40,430 nt of DNA from Deltaproteobacteria bacterium (GTDB lineage: Bacteria > Desulfobacterota > DSM-4660 > Desulfatiglandales > HGW-15): NCBI GenBank assembly GCA_019308745.1, contig JAFDHO010000016.1:21062-61491 (forward strand). The letters run 5' to 3'. Positions 32,958 to 40,430 of this stretch are shown in pieces. Made by a program: the position numbers and the translations under genes. The notes under the pieces were generated by a model. It searched no databases. It had not been told where the DNA came from and worked only from the letters and a program-made list of their open reading frames with translations. Position 1 is the stretch's first letter. Every line of letters starts with the position of its first letter.

Positions 32958-34484
32958 ATGAGAGTAATGTTGCTCGATCCGGGACCCGCTGTGACAGATG
33001 CCTTCATGGCCGTGCAGTATTTCAAATTGCCGCCGGCCGGCCTCCCATACCTTGCCGCGCTTCTTGAGGAGGCAGGCCATGAGGTCACAATCATTTCCGT
33101 CCCTCAGCGCTTCGGTTTTCATACGGACGACGACTCCTACTGGCGCCGCCTCGCCACTATCAATGACTTCCTGGCCAGGGTGGAACCCGATGTCCTTGGG
33201 GTTTCCATTGTAAGCGGAGAGGCCTATATGGGCGCCATGGACATGATCCGCGCTTACAAGGAGGCCCGACCAGGTCGCCGCGTGGTCGCCGGCGGACCCC
33301 ATGCCAGCGCTGTGTGGCGTGATATGCTCGAGGACGAACCCTCCATCGATGCAGTTGTGATTGGCGAGGGCGAAGAGACCCTTCCGGAACTCCTCCAAGC
33401 CTTTCAATCCGGCAAGGATTTGCGGGAGGTTCACGGGATCGGTTTTCGAGACAACGGCCGGATCGAGGCCACGGGTTCCAGGCCGCCGGCCAGGAACTTG
33501 GGCCGCTATCCTTTGCCTGTATTTCACGCCCTTGACTATTCCGAGCGCTATGCCGTTGTGCCAATTTTCTCCAGTCGCGGCTGCCCTTTCAAGTGTGAAT
33601 TCTGTGCGGAATATCTCATGAGCCACGGTCTGTGGCGAAGCTATGGCCCCGAACGCGTCCTCCAGATGATGGACGCAGGACTTCGAGTCATCAGTGCCCG
33701 GGTCGTTGCATTTCTTGATCCCATCTTTGGGGTAAACAAACCTGAAATGATGTCACTGTTGAATAGGATCTCAGACAGGTGGCCTGAAGGGCCCCCCGTG
33801 TGGTCAGCCCAGATGCGAATCGACACCCTGGAGACCGGTGATCTTGACGTATTCGGGAGCTCAGGGGCCCTGTCTTTCTCTTTCGGGTTGGAATCCGGTA
33901 GCCCCAGAATGCTGCGCATCATGAACAAGTCAGCGAGTGCCGAAGAATATCTGGATACCTATATCCGTAAGATCAAACTCCTCGCACAACTGGACATTCT
34001 GATGGAGTTCAATGTGATGCTGGGCTTTCCCGGTGAGAATCACGAATCCTTGATGGAGACGCTGGAGTTTGCCCAGAGATTAAAGGAAATCCGTCCTGAC
34101 AAGATCATCTTTCGTTTTCCTATCTATACGCCCTATCCGGGGACTTCCAGCTATCTAAAGAGCGATCAATATACCAGGACCTTTGGCACCCGGTTCAAGA
34201 ATATGAGTTGGTGGAAGCAGAGAATAGGCAGCCCTGGCTCCGCTAGGCAGTTTCTCGTAGACCCTTCGAAAGACCTTACGGCCGAAGACCTGAAAGAGGT
34301 AAAATCTACGTTTCAGGGCCTCCTCGGGAGTACCCGGGTTCATGATGGCCAATTCTTTTTGGACCTCGTGCGGAAGAGGGACAATACCGATCTGGCCTCG
34401 ACCGGCCTTCTTACCTATCAAGATTACGAAAAGATCATCCCGGACTGGAGCCATCTCATGATGGGGTTGTTAACGGGTCAGTGA
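32958..34484 (+). CDS. B12-binding-domain radical SAM protein (second)
   Basis: A 508-residue enzyme. The N-terminal B12-binding-type domain reads MRVMLLDPGPAVTDAFM, LPPAGLPYLAALLEEAGHEV, VAGGPHASAVW and VVIGEGEETLPELL. The radical SAM motif is in SSRGCPFKCEFCAEY (Cys209, Cys213, Cys216), with FLDPIFGVNKPEM, FSFGLESGSPRMLRIMNK and FNVMLGFPGENHESLMETL following. It differs clearly from the first B12-type enzyme (longer, PHASA signature and a distinct C-terminus), so the two are not a recent duplication and should do different steps. ATG 32958 has AGGTGG about 10 bases upstream; the frame is open farther upstream only across the preceding gene. Confidence 0.88.
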   Translation: MRVMLLDPGPAVTDAFMAVQYFKLPPAGLPYLAALLEEAGHEVTIISVPQRFGFHTDDDSYWRRLATINDFLARVEPDVLGVSIVSGEAYMGAMDMIRAYKEARPGRRVVAGGPHASAVWRDMLEDEPSIDAVVIGEGEETLPELLQAFQSGKDLREVHGIGFRDNGRIEATGSRPPARNLGRYPLPVFHALDYSERYAVVPIFSSRGCPFKCEFCAEYLMSHGLWRSYGPERVLQMMDAGLRVISARVVAFLDPIFGVNKPEMMSLLNRISDRWPEGPPVWSAQMRIDTLETGDLDVFGSSGALSFSFGLESGSPRMLRIMNKSASAEEYLDTYIRKIKLLAQLDILMEFNVMLGFPGENHESLMETLEFAQRLKEIRPDKIIFRFPIYTPYPGTSSYLKSDQYTRTFGTRFKNMSWWKQRIGSPGSARQFLVDPSKDLTAEDLKEVKSTFQGLLGSTRVHDGQFFLDLVRKRDNTDLASTGLLTYQDYEKIIPDWSHLMMGLLTGQ

Positions 34485-34593
34485 TCCCCCGGCTCCTGCC
34501 AGGGGCATCCGCGGCAAAGCCAAGCGGAACTGCGCCGAAGCCAACCCGGCTTCACCCTGCGAGCTACGCCGCGGTCACCTTTCGCCATTCCTC

Positions 34594-34611
34594 CCCGTGC
34601 TTCCGCACGGG
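34594..34611. terminator. Hairpin downstream of the RiPP-like cassette
   Basis: CCCGTGC-TTCC-GCACGGG is a perfect 7-bp stem, 110 bp after the last cassette gene. There is no T run, so it is only a weak terminator candidate. The surrounding 34485-34886 stretch has no gene I can support. Confidence 0.35.
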
Positions 34612-34886
34612 ACACATCCCGGCGAAGGCAAGTTATCGGGGCTCATGAGGCCGTGATGACCGCACAAAGACAAACTTCGTGCCGAAAAGGCCCCTTTGTC
34701 GAGATCAAGGGGGTTGTGACAGAAAAAGGCCGGACATTTCTATTGATATTTCCTCCCACCGATGATATCCATCACGCAGTGAGATTGGGGAAGCGCCACT
34801 CCCTTTGGATACTCCCAAGAAAACATACCGTGCCTTCTTGAGAAAGGGAGAAAAGACATCCCTGTCTTCTGTCTCGCGCCCGGCCA

Positions 34887-35009
34887 GAGAAATGTGGCGT
34901 GGAATGCGACGGCAAGAGCATTACAACCATTGAGGGCCTGGGGGATCGAGAATCAGGCAGACTGGATCCCCTTCAGGAGTCCTGCATCCATTCATCTATC
35001 TCTGGCTAG
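34887..35009 (+). pseudogene. Remnant of a 2Fe-2S molybdenum hydroxylase small subunit
   Basis: This frame reads ECDGKSITTIEGLGD then GRLDPLQESCIHSSISG and a stop. ITTIEGLG...LxPLQ is the signature linking the two cluster domains of CoxS/HcrC/IorA-type proteins. Neither cysteine cluster domain is left intact, and no start is visible, so it is a short decayed fragment. It is closer in style to CoxS-type proteins than to the intact gene at 20.6 kb. Confidence 0.55.
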
Positions 35010-35043
35010 GACTGCTGGAAAAACCCCTGGAAACCTCTACTAA

Positions 35044-36234
35044 CTACCCCTGTGCCTTGGGAATCAACCAGATGGCAAGACCAGCCATACCCAGACCCAG
35101 GATCGCGCCGGCATAGAAGGAAGCTCCGATCCCCCCGAAGTTGTAAACAAATCCCATCAGCAATGGGCCGAGGGTCTGTCCAAGCCGCAGGACCATCCCG
35201 TTCAATGACATAAATGCCGCGCGCTGCTCTAGCGGAGCTATTCCCGCCAGGATTGTTTGGATGGAAGGGAAATTGATCCCGTGGGCAACCCCGTAAAGGA
35301 GGGCGGGGAGGACCTGCAAGGACATATTGGGGAGCCAGAGCATCAAGACCAGGGCGGCTGCGTAAAGGAGATATGAAGCCCGGATCAAGCTGCTCTCGGA
35401 AAAGCGTTGAACCAGCCTGCCCAGCTGCGCTGAACTAAAGGCGGTTGAAAAGGACATCAGGGACATGACCACGCCTATCTCCACCGGGCCTCCGGAAAAC
35501 CTCCTTTCTATCAAGATAGGGTAATAGGTCAAATAGGACCCATAAAGGATAATGAAGGTCACGCAACTGGCCAGGTAGAGACCAAAAACCTCCAGGTTCA
35601 AAGCGCTCAATATCCTGCGGAAGTAGGCGGACAGGCTTTGCTGCTTTTGGGGCTCTGGATTCTTCAAGACGAAGAGGACAAGGAGTGCCACGGGCACGGC
35701 CAATAGAGGCAGCAAGAAAGGGAAATTCCAGCCCACAACCGCCAGCAGGCCGCCGATGAGCGGATAGCAGGCAGTGCCGATGCTCAAAACGCTGGCATTG
35801 TACCCCATGGCAGCGCCACGTTGCTTGCCGCTGAAGAGATCGCCGATCAGGGTCACATTCAGGGAACCGATGGCCGCAGCCCCCACTCCCTGAAAGAACC
35901 GCAATACCAACAATTGGGTGTAAGTGCCGGCGAACACACACCCTACACCCGCCATGCTGAAAATAAACAGCGAGGGGACCAGGATTCTTTTCCGCCCCCA
36001 TCGGTCGGCCAGCACACCTAACAGGGGTGCCAAAACCACCCCGGGCAGGGTAAACACGCTGATAAGCCAACCTATGTCTCGAGGTGATAAACGGAATTCC
36101 GCAATGATGGCGGGGAATGCCGGAGAAATGCTTGCAACCCCCATGACCGCCATCAGGGTGATCCCGAAAACAATTTGGAGGTTCCGGTCCCGATAAAGGG
36201 GCACCGACCCGATTCCCTCTTGCTTGATCTCCAT
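35044..36234 (-). CDS. MFS transporter, drug-resistance type
   Basis: A 396-residue inner-membrane protein with about 12 hydrophobic segments. It has the family loop-2/3 signature GVLADRWGRKRILVPSL and the motif-C-like FFQGVGAAAIGSLNVTLIGD (split here). The DHA1-type architecture suggests proton-driven export of small molecules. It is convergent with the radical SAM cassette; export of the cassette's product is possible but rests on proximity only. ATG 36234 has GGAGAG upstream. Confidence 0.88.
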   Translation of the reverse strand: MEIKQEGIGSVPLYRDRNLQIVFGITLMAVMGVASISPAFPAIIAEFRLSPRDIGWLISVFTLPGVVLAPLLGVLADRWGRKRILVPSLFIFSMAGVGCVFAGTYTQLLVLRFFQGVGAAAIGSLNVTLIGDLFSGKQRGAAMGYNASVLSIGTACYPLIGGLLAVVGWNFPFLLPLLAVPVALLVLFVLKNPEPQKQQSLSAYFRRILSALNLEVFGLYLASCVTFIILYGSYLTYYPILIERRFSGGPVEIGVVMSLMSFSTAFSSAQLGRLVQRFSESSLIRASYLLYAAALVLMLWLPNMSLQVLPALLYGVAHGINFPSIQTILAGIAPLEQRAAFMSLNGMVLRLGQTLGPLLMGFVYNFGGIGASFYAGAILGLGMAGLAIWLIPKAQG

Positions 36235-36324
36235 ATGTGCTACTCTCCGATAAGGTCAGCAAGTCTCCGAAGCTCTCTTGTGATCCTGGACCCTGTATAT
36301 AACAGATTGGATCAATACACAACA

Positions 36325-36419
36325 GGCTGTTGCCCAAAGCTCGATAATGATGGTGGTTATGGTACTTTGATATAGCCTAGCGGGATAAAACGAACAGAAA
36401 GGATTTGGGCGAAAAGGCC
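36325..36419 (+). repeat. About 95-bp repeat, second full copy
   Basis: The left end GGCTGTTGCCCAAAGC and right end AAAGGATTTGGGCGAAAAGG match the 29416-29512 element over its length, in the same orientation. It lies upstream of the MFS gene start. The right end also resembles the right end of the 6.1-6.4-kb element. Confidence 0.55.
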
Positions 36420-36441
36420 GAGTGAGTCAGGAGCAGCTCCT

Positions 36442-36597
36442 ATGGAGTTCTCCTTTTACAAAAGGCGTTTAGTCAGGATCGCTGCTGAGGGAGAAAAAGA
36501 AGAATTCCACGTCGTGCTCTTAGATCAAATGCAGTCTGTGATGAAGAAAGCCAGGAATCATTTCATCAGCGCACCCCGATCGCGCTTTCAGACCTGA
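36442..36597 (+). CDS. Possible small protein, 51 residues
   Basis: MEFSFYKRRLVRIAAEGEKE followed by EFHVVLLDQMQSVMKKARNH and FISAPRSRFQT. AGGAG lies 8 bases before the ATG. Composition is protein-like and basic. There is no recognised family; it may be a decayed fragment of a larger gene. It sits in the gap between MFS and copA, convergent with the latter. Confidence 0.3.
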   Translation: MEFSFYKRRLVRIAAEGEKEEFHVVLLDQMQSVMKKARNHFISAPRSRFQT

Positions 36598-36642
36598 CGG
36601 GCCGCAACAAAGCGTCCCTCTCTCAGGGCGCCCCCATTCCCG

Positions 36643-39093
36643 TTACTTCATCTTTGCTCTGTATAGGCGAAGGCTGTTGGAGACCACGGTAATACTGCTC
36701 ATGGCCATGGCAAAGGCAGCCAGTATCGGGTGGAGCTGTCTCAGGAAATAAGGCAGGAATACGAAGGGATAGAGGACCCCCGCTGCAACGGGGATAAGGG
36801 CCGAATTATAGAAGAAGGCCCAGAATAGGTTCTGACGTATGGTCCTCATCGTGGCCCTGCTCAGATCAGTGGCCCTAGCCACCCCATGGAGGCTTCCACT
36901 CACAAGGATGACGTCCCCGGTCTCGATGGCCACGTCCGTACCCGTGCCAATCGCAAAGCCCACGTCCGCCTGGGCCAGGGCTGGGGCATCGTTGATGCCG
37001 TCTCCGACCATGCCCACTTTTTCACCCCGGGCCTGGAGTTCCTTGATCTTGAGGGACTTTTCCTCCGGCCGCACCTCGGCAAAGACTTCCTCGATGCCCA
37101 CCTCTGAGGCAATGGCCCGAGCGGTTTGAAGGTTGTCCCCGGTGAGCATCACCACCTTCAGGCGCTGCTTCTTCAGTTCTGTTATCGCCCCCGGAGACTC
37201 CGGCTTCATTTTGTCTGCCACGGCAATCAAGCCGGCGGGCCCATTGTCGACCGCTATCACCATGACTGTCTTTCCCTGGGCCTGGAGCTCCCGGATCCTC
37301 TCCTCCATGCCCTGAAGACCTATGCCGGCTTCTTCAAACCACTGGGGCTTCCCGACCTTCAACTCCATGCCGTTCACCCTTGCCTCCACACCCTGCCCCT
37401 TTATCGCCCTGAAGGATTCCGGCGCTAACAGTTCAATGCCCCTTGCCTCCGCTTCCCTCACGATCGCCATGCCCAAGGGATGCTCCGATCCCCTCTCCAC
37501 GGAAGCCGCCAGCTGGAGGAGACCAAACTCGTCTTTCACCCGGCCGTTTGCGCACTTAAGAATGTCCACCACCGCCGGTTCGCCCATGGTTATGGTGCCT
37601 GTCTTGTCCAAAACGATGGTATCCAATCTCGTTGCCATCTCGAGGGCCTGGCTATTTTTGAAGAGGATGCCCCTCTCGGCCCCCTTTCCAGTGCCTGCCA
37701 TAATGGCAGTGGGGGTGGCCAGACCCAGGGCGCAGGGACATGCAATGACCAGGACGGCCACCATCCGTATCATGGCCGGGACGAACTCCCCGCCAATGCT
37801 CCACCAAAGGGCGAAGGTCACAAAGGCAATACCTATGACACCCGGGACGAAAACCGCGGCAACCCGGTCAGCCAGGGCCTGTATGGGTGCTTTGCTCCCC
37901 TGGGCCTCCTGCACCAACCGAATGATCTGGGCAAGGGCCGTATCCCTGCCTACCTTTCTTGCTTCGAACCTGAGGAGCCCCTCTCCATTGATCGTCCCTC
38001 CGGTGACCATATCACCTGGCCCCTTGCTGACCGGGATAGGCTCCCCGGTGAGCATGGACTCATCCACGTTGGATTCACCCTCAAGGACCACCCCGTCCAC
38101 CGGAATCCGCTCTCCGGGCCTCACGAGCACATGATCCCCCACCGCCACACGGGCCAGAGGCACTTCCTTCTCTTTACCCTCCTCGACAATGGTTGCGGTT
38201 TTGGGGCGCAGGCCCATCAATTTCCTGATGGCCCCACCTGTCCTCCCTTTTGTCCTGGCCTCCAACATCTTGCCCAGCTTTATGAGCGTGATGATGACCG
38301 CGGAGGTCTCGAAATAGACATGCTTGCCTAAAGGAGGGTACACCAAGAGTGCGAAGGAGTAGAAATAGGCGACGGACGAGCCCATGGCCACGAGCACATC
38401 CATGTTGGCGCTCTTGTTCCTCAGGCCCTTGAGCCCGCCGGTATAATAATCCCATCCCGTGTAAAATTGCACGGGGGTCGCCAGTGCCAGGAATAGCCAG
38501 TTCACCCAGGCTGCGTGGCTCCAGGCCCCCAGAAGGCCAAAGTCCCTGCCCATGCTCATGAAAAAGAGAGGCGTCGTAAATATCAGGCCAATGATAAACC
38601 GCATAGTCTGGGTCCTGATCTCGGCCCTCCTGGCCTCCAGTTCCGCATCCTCTCCCTCCGGGAAATCTTCGGGCCTGACAGCCCCGTAACCGGCCCTCTC
38701 GATGGCCCCTATTATTTCTTCGGGCCCCGTAACGTCAGGGATATATGAAACAGTGGCACGCTCAGAGGCAAAATTCACTGACGCCCTCAGGACTCCGGGG
38801 ACCTTTTTGCTTAAGGTCCTCTCGATGGTCATGGCACAATTGGCACAGGTCATCCCCGTAATGGGGATCTCCAGGGTGACCTCGGCCACCCCATAGCCCG
38901 CGTCTCTTATCTTGCCGAGGACATCCCCAAGGCCGACCTTGTCTGTATCAAAGGAAACGGAGGCCTGCTCGGTGGCAAAATTGACATGGGCTTCGCGGAT
39001 TCCCGTGAGCTTCTTGAGACTTCGCTCGATATTGAGGGCGCAGTTCGCACAGGTCATGCCTGTTACGGGTATGGTAACATTCTTCTCTGGCAT
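36643..39093 (-). CDS. copA: Cu(I)-exporting P-type ATPase
   Basis: An inner-membrane copper pump of 816 residues. Two N-terminal heavy-metal domains each carry GMTCANC. The transmembrane CPC motif is in [15 protein letters not shown], the phosphorylation site is [11 protein letters not shown], the HP motif is in SEHPLGMA, and the hinge is [10 protein letters not shown]. The last membrane segments show FFYNSALIP and [14 protein letters not shown], the YN...MSS pattern of Cu(I)-specific pumps. ATG 39093 follows GGGAGAAG; the frame opens earlier without homology. It probably works with the CopZ-like chaperone encoded upstream on the same strand. Confidence 0.96.
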   Translation of the reverse strand: MPEKNVTIPVTGMTCANCALNIERSLKKLTGIREAHVNFATEQASVSFDTDKVGLGDVLGKIRDAGYGVAEVTLEIPITGMTCANCAMTIERTLSKKVPGVLRASVNFASERATVSYIPDVTGPEEIIGAIERAGYGAVRPEDFPEGEDAELEARRAEIRTQTMRFIIGLIFTTPLFFMSMGRDFGLLGAWSHAAWVNWLFLALATPVQFYTGWDYYTGGLKGLRNKSANMDVLVAMGSSVAYFYSFALLVYPPLGKHVYFETSAVIITLIKLGKMLEARTKGRTGGAIRKLMGLRPKTATIVEEGKEKEVPLARVAVGDHVLVRPGERIPVDGVVLEGESNVDESMLTGEPIPVSKGPGDMVTGGTINGEGLLRFEARKVGRDTALAQIIRLVQEAQGSKAPIQALADRVAAVFVPGVIGIAFVTFALWWSIGGEFVPAMIRMVAVLVIACPCALGLATPTAIMAGTGKGAERGILFKNSQALEMATRLDTIVLDKTGTITMGEPAVVDILKCANGRVKDEFGLLQLAASVERGSEHPLGMAIVREAEARGIELLAPESFRAIKGQGVEARVNGMELKVGKPQWFEEAGIGLQGMEERIRELQAQGKTVMVIAVDNGPAGLIAVADKMKPESPGAITELKKQRLKVVMLTGDNLQTARAIASEVGIEEVFAEVRPEEKSLKIKELQARGEKVGMVGDGINDAPALAQADVGFAIGTGTDVAIETGDVILVSGSLHGVARATDLSRATMRTIRQNLFWAFFYNSALIPVAAGVLYPFVFLPYFLRQLHPILAAFAMAMSSITVVSNSLRLYRAKMK

Positions 39094-39226
39094 AAAGCTT
39101 CTCCCGGGGAGGCTTCTCTGAAACACCCCCCTTTCCCGACACTCCTCCATTCCTCCGTAAGAACCACTGGGAGTGGGGACGACTTAAGGCAAGCCGCCTC
39201 AAGCTAGGGGTAGCAGTAGCACTACA

Positions 39227-39433
39227 TCAATCAGCAGCGGGATAATTGATTTCCTTGAGGATCGCCTTTATCTTTTCAAATGACGCGGGTGCATCCCAGG
39301 ATACTGTTATCTCCTTTTTCTCCGGATTCCCCTCAACCTGAGAAACCCCCTCCAGCTCTTCAAGCTCCCGCTTGATCGTCATGACACAGTGACCACAGGA
39401 AATGTTGAGTATAGATAGTGTCTTTGTTTCCAT
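39227..39433 (-). CDS. copZ: Heavy-metal-associated domain protein, CopZ-like copper chaperone
   Basis: A single HMA domain of 68 residues: TLSILNISCGHCVMTIKRELEELEGVSQVEGN, with the CxxC metal site as CGHC. It ends INYPAAD, as is usual for such chaperones. It should pass Cu(I) to the ATPase encoded 130 bp downstream on the same strand. ATG 39433 has AAGG 8 bases upstream; a GTG three codons earlier is possible. Confidence 0.9.
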   Translation of the reverse strand: METKTLSILNISCGHCVMTIKRELEELEGVSQVEGNPEKKEITVSWDAPASFEKIKAILKEINYPAAD

Positions 39434-39545
39434 TCTCCGCACCTTTCATTTCTTGTGTATATATATCAATATGCTCATATTTAACTACGATTCCCGCCAT
39501 GTCAATACCACAAGCATTACCCTTGCTCCAAGGCCCCCCTCGCCC

Positions 39546-40169
39546 CTAGGAAACGGCCTCGAAGAGCCTGACGTTGTCCCAAGAAAGCCTCTCCTCCTTT
39601 CTGATCTTCCATCCGGCCTTGATGAGGTTTTCTGAGGTTGCACGGTTGATATTGACTCCCCTTATCCTCACGACCAGGGGGTTCAGCACATCAAAGAGAA
39701 GGCCGAGGAGCCTGTTCTGCGGCCTCACGCGTTCCAGGAGCACAAGGCTCCCATCCGGCTTGCACACCCTCCTCAGCTCCTTGAGCCCCTCCACAGGATC
39801 GGGGACCGAGCAAAAGAGAAAGCTCGCAAAAACGGTGTCGAACACACCTGCTGTGAACCCCAAATTCTCCACGTCCATCTGGAACAGGGCCACTTCCATT
39901 CCCAGCCTTTCAGCCCTGGCCCTGGCCCTAGCGAGCATCCTGAAGCTCAAATCCAGGGCCACAAAGGCCTTTCCATTGGGGTAGTAGGAAACATTTTTCC
40001 CTGTACCGACACCCGCCTCCAAGATCTTCCCAGCCTTGACCCGAGCCAAGAGCCTTTTCCCCCAGGCCTTGAATTTCAACCATTCCATGGGGGTCTCGAG
40101 GATGTCATACCAGGGCCCATTCCTGTTATACCGTGCTCTGGTTTTGTTGCGGGCTTGCTCTTTGTCCAT
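39546..40169 (-). CDS. Class I SAM-dependent methyltransferase, UbiE-like
   Basis: A 207-residue protein with the SAM-binding motif I ILEAGVGTGKNVSYYP, motif II ALDLSFRMLARARARAE, and the post-motif FDTVFASFLFCSVPDPVEGLKELRRVCKPDG that is typical of UbiE/COQ5 and related enzymes. The substrate (quinone, lipid or other) is not readable. It is on the same strand as, and 110 bp upstream of, the CopZ-like gene, which raises a possible link to metal stress, but that is inference. Its own upstream region contains the palindromic operator-like site. Confidence 0.88.
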   Translation of the reverse strand: MDKEQARNKTRARYNRNGPWYDILETPMEWLKFKAWGKRLLARVKAGKILEAGVGTGKNVSYYPNGKAFVALDLSFRMLARARARAERLGMEVALFQMDVENLGFTAGVFDTVFASFLFCSVPDPVEGLKELRRVCKPDGSLVLLERVRPQNRLLGLLFDVLNPLVVRIRGVNINRATSENLIKAGWKIRKEERLSWDNVRLFEAVS

Positions 40170-40267
40170 CGGCGATCGTCGGGCAGGCGCCTTTTTAGGA
40201 GCCAGTCTATCTCAATCTCAATTGGCCGTCACGAAAAGAATGGATGAAAAAAATCTCAAAAAAGGGC

Positions 40268-40296
40268 TTGACATCAAATACTACAATGTAGTATTT
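40268..40296 (+). promoter_or_regulatory. Promoter with BlaI/CopY-like palindromic operator
   Basis: A -35 TTGACA (40268-40273) is followed by the palindrome AAATACTACA-A-TGTAGTATTT (40276-40296), perfect 10-bp arms around one base, covering the spacer and the likely -10 (TAGTAT). TACTACA/TGTAGTA half-sites are typical of BlaI/MecI/CopY-family repressors, though those usually have a two-base centre. It faces out of the window and could also affect the divergent methyltransferase/copper genes. Confidence 0.55.
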
Positions 40297-40317
40297 ATTT
40301 GTGAACTTTTCTCAAGG

Positions 40318-40380
40318 GTAACACTTTAGCCTTTTGAAATGCCTCCTCAGATACGGAGAACGGGTGATGATGCCTTTTCT
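40318..40380 (-). repeat. Right-end copy of the repeat found at the left end
   Basis: Bases 40362-40380 are the exact inverse of 38-56, and 40318-40339 matches 90-111 inversely with a few changes. It lies within the leader of the outward-facing promoter. Confidence 0.5.
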
Positions 40381-40422
40381 GGAGTGACTGGCGGCTTCCG
40401 GCTTGGAGAGCCTCCAGCTCGG

Positions 40423-40430
40423 AAAGGAGG
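40423..40430 (+). promoter_or_regulatory. Ribosome binding site of a gene starting beyond the window
   Basis: The window ends in AAAGGAGG, a strong ribosome site, about 130 nt after the promoter-operator at 40268-40296. A plus-strand gene therefore probably starts just past the end; a BlaI/CopY-type repressor would be a natural candidate. Confidence 0.4.

Noticed and set aside
34653-34841. A 62-residue plus-strand frame after the radical SAM cassette
   Set aside because: No ribosome site, no recognisable domain, and surrounded by hairpins and a decayed gene fragment; more likely chance.
1-40430. CRISPR arrays, prophage genes, transposases or integrases
   Set aside because: No regularly spaced identical repeats and no recognisable phage or recombinase protein were seen; the mobile signatures are limited to short non-coding repeats.

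Overview
The window looks like a chromosomal piece (possibly a whole contig) of an anaerobic, Gram-negative bacterium of the former Deltaproteobacteria (Desulfobacterota type). The evidence is of several kinds. There is a two-subunit-type glycyl-tRNA synthetase and lipid A and heptose genes. The adenylate kinase carries the metal-binding LID spacing known from Desulfovibrio gigas. SelA and FdhD are present (selenocysteine and formate dehydrogenase maturation). Radical SAM enzymes are abundant, and moderately GC-rich genes alternate with repeat-filled intergenic gaps. The taxonomic call is inference from gene content.

Layout. 0.1-5.9 kb: glyS, mltA (convergent), lpxC behind a sigma-54-like promoter, and a divergent shikimate-dehydrogenase-like gene. 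6.4-9.8 kb: hom overlapping a phosphoglycerate-mutase-like gene that probably supplies homoserine kinase activity, then adk. 9.9-11.5 kb: a broken membrane cytochrome c gene, a PilZ gene, back-to-back promoters sharing a -35 box, and tRNA-His. 11.6-19.3 kb: a same-strand run of housekeeping genes (selA, gmhA, a conserved NAD-fold-like gene, fmdB-like, ispF, cysS, uvrB). 19.3-23.3 kb: fdhD facing an isoquinoline-oxidoreductase-type molybdenum hydroxylase pair. 23.4-28.6 kb: asmA-like, a metallophosphoesterase, a YbiC/Ldh2-type dehydrogenase and an EamA transporter. 29.6-34.5 kb: the most unusual part, a five-gene RiPP-like cassette. 35-36.2 kb: an MFS exporter. 36.6-40.2 kb: a Cu(I) P-type ATPase, a CopZ-like chaperone and a methyltransferase, with a palindromic operator-like promoter just before the window end.

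The RiPP-like cassette runs in one direction. It begins with an 80-residue peptide that has a helical, charged leader, a Cys-Gly-Gly and a short Val/Ile-rich tail, and that sits behind the best ribosome binding site seen here. Next come a discrete PqqD-like recognition protein, a B12-binding-type radical SAM enzyme, a radical SAM/SPASM enzyme with its own PqqD-like N-terminus, and a second B12-binding-type radical SAM enzyme. The simplest reading is a ribosomal peptide modified by two different radical chemistries, with methylation at unactivated carbons as one plausible step. I do not recognise it as a named family.

Intergenic space holds several short repeat families. Members of one family, with ends GGCTGTTGCCCAAA / TTTGGGCAACAGCC, occur at about 6.1, 9.8, 25.6, 29.4 and 36.3 kb. 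The last two are about 96 bp each, lie in the same orientation, and bracket the RiPP-like cassette plus the MFS gene. The two ends of the window carry related sequence in inverted orientation. All domain and motif statements come from reading the sequence by eye; no database search was run.
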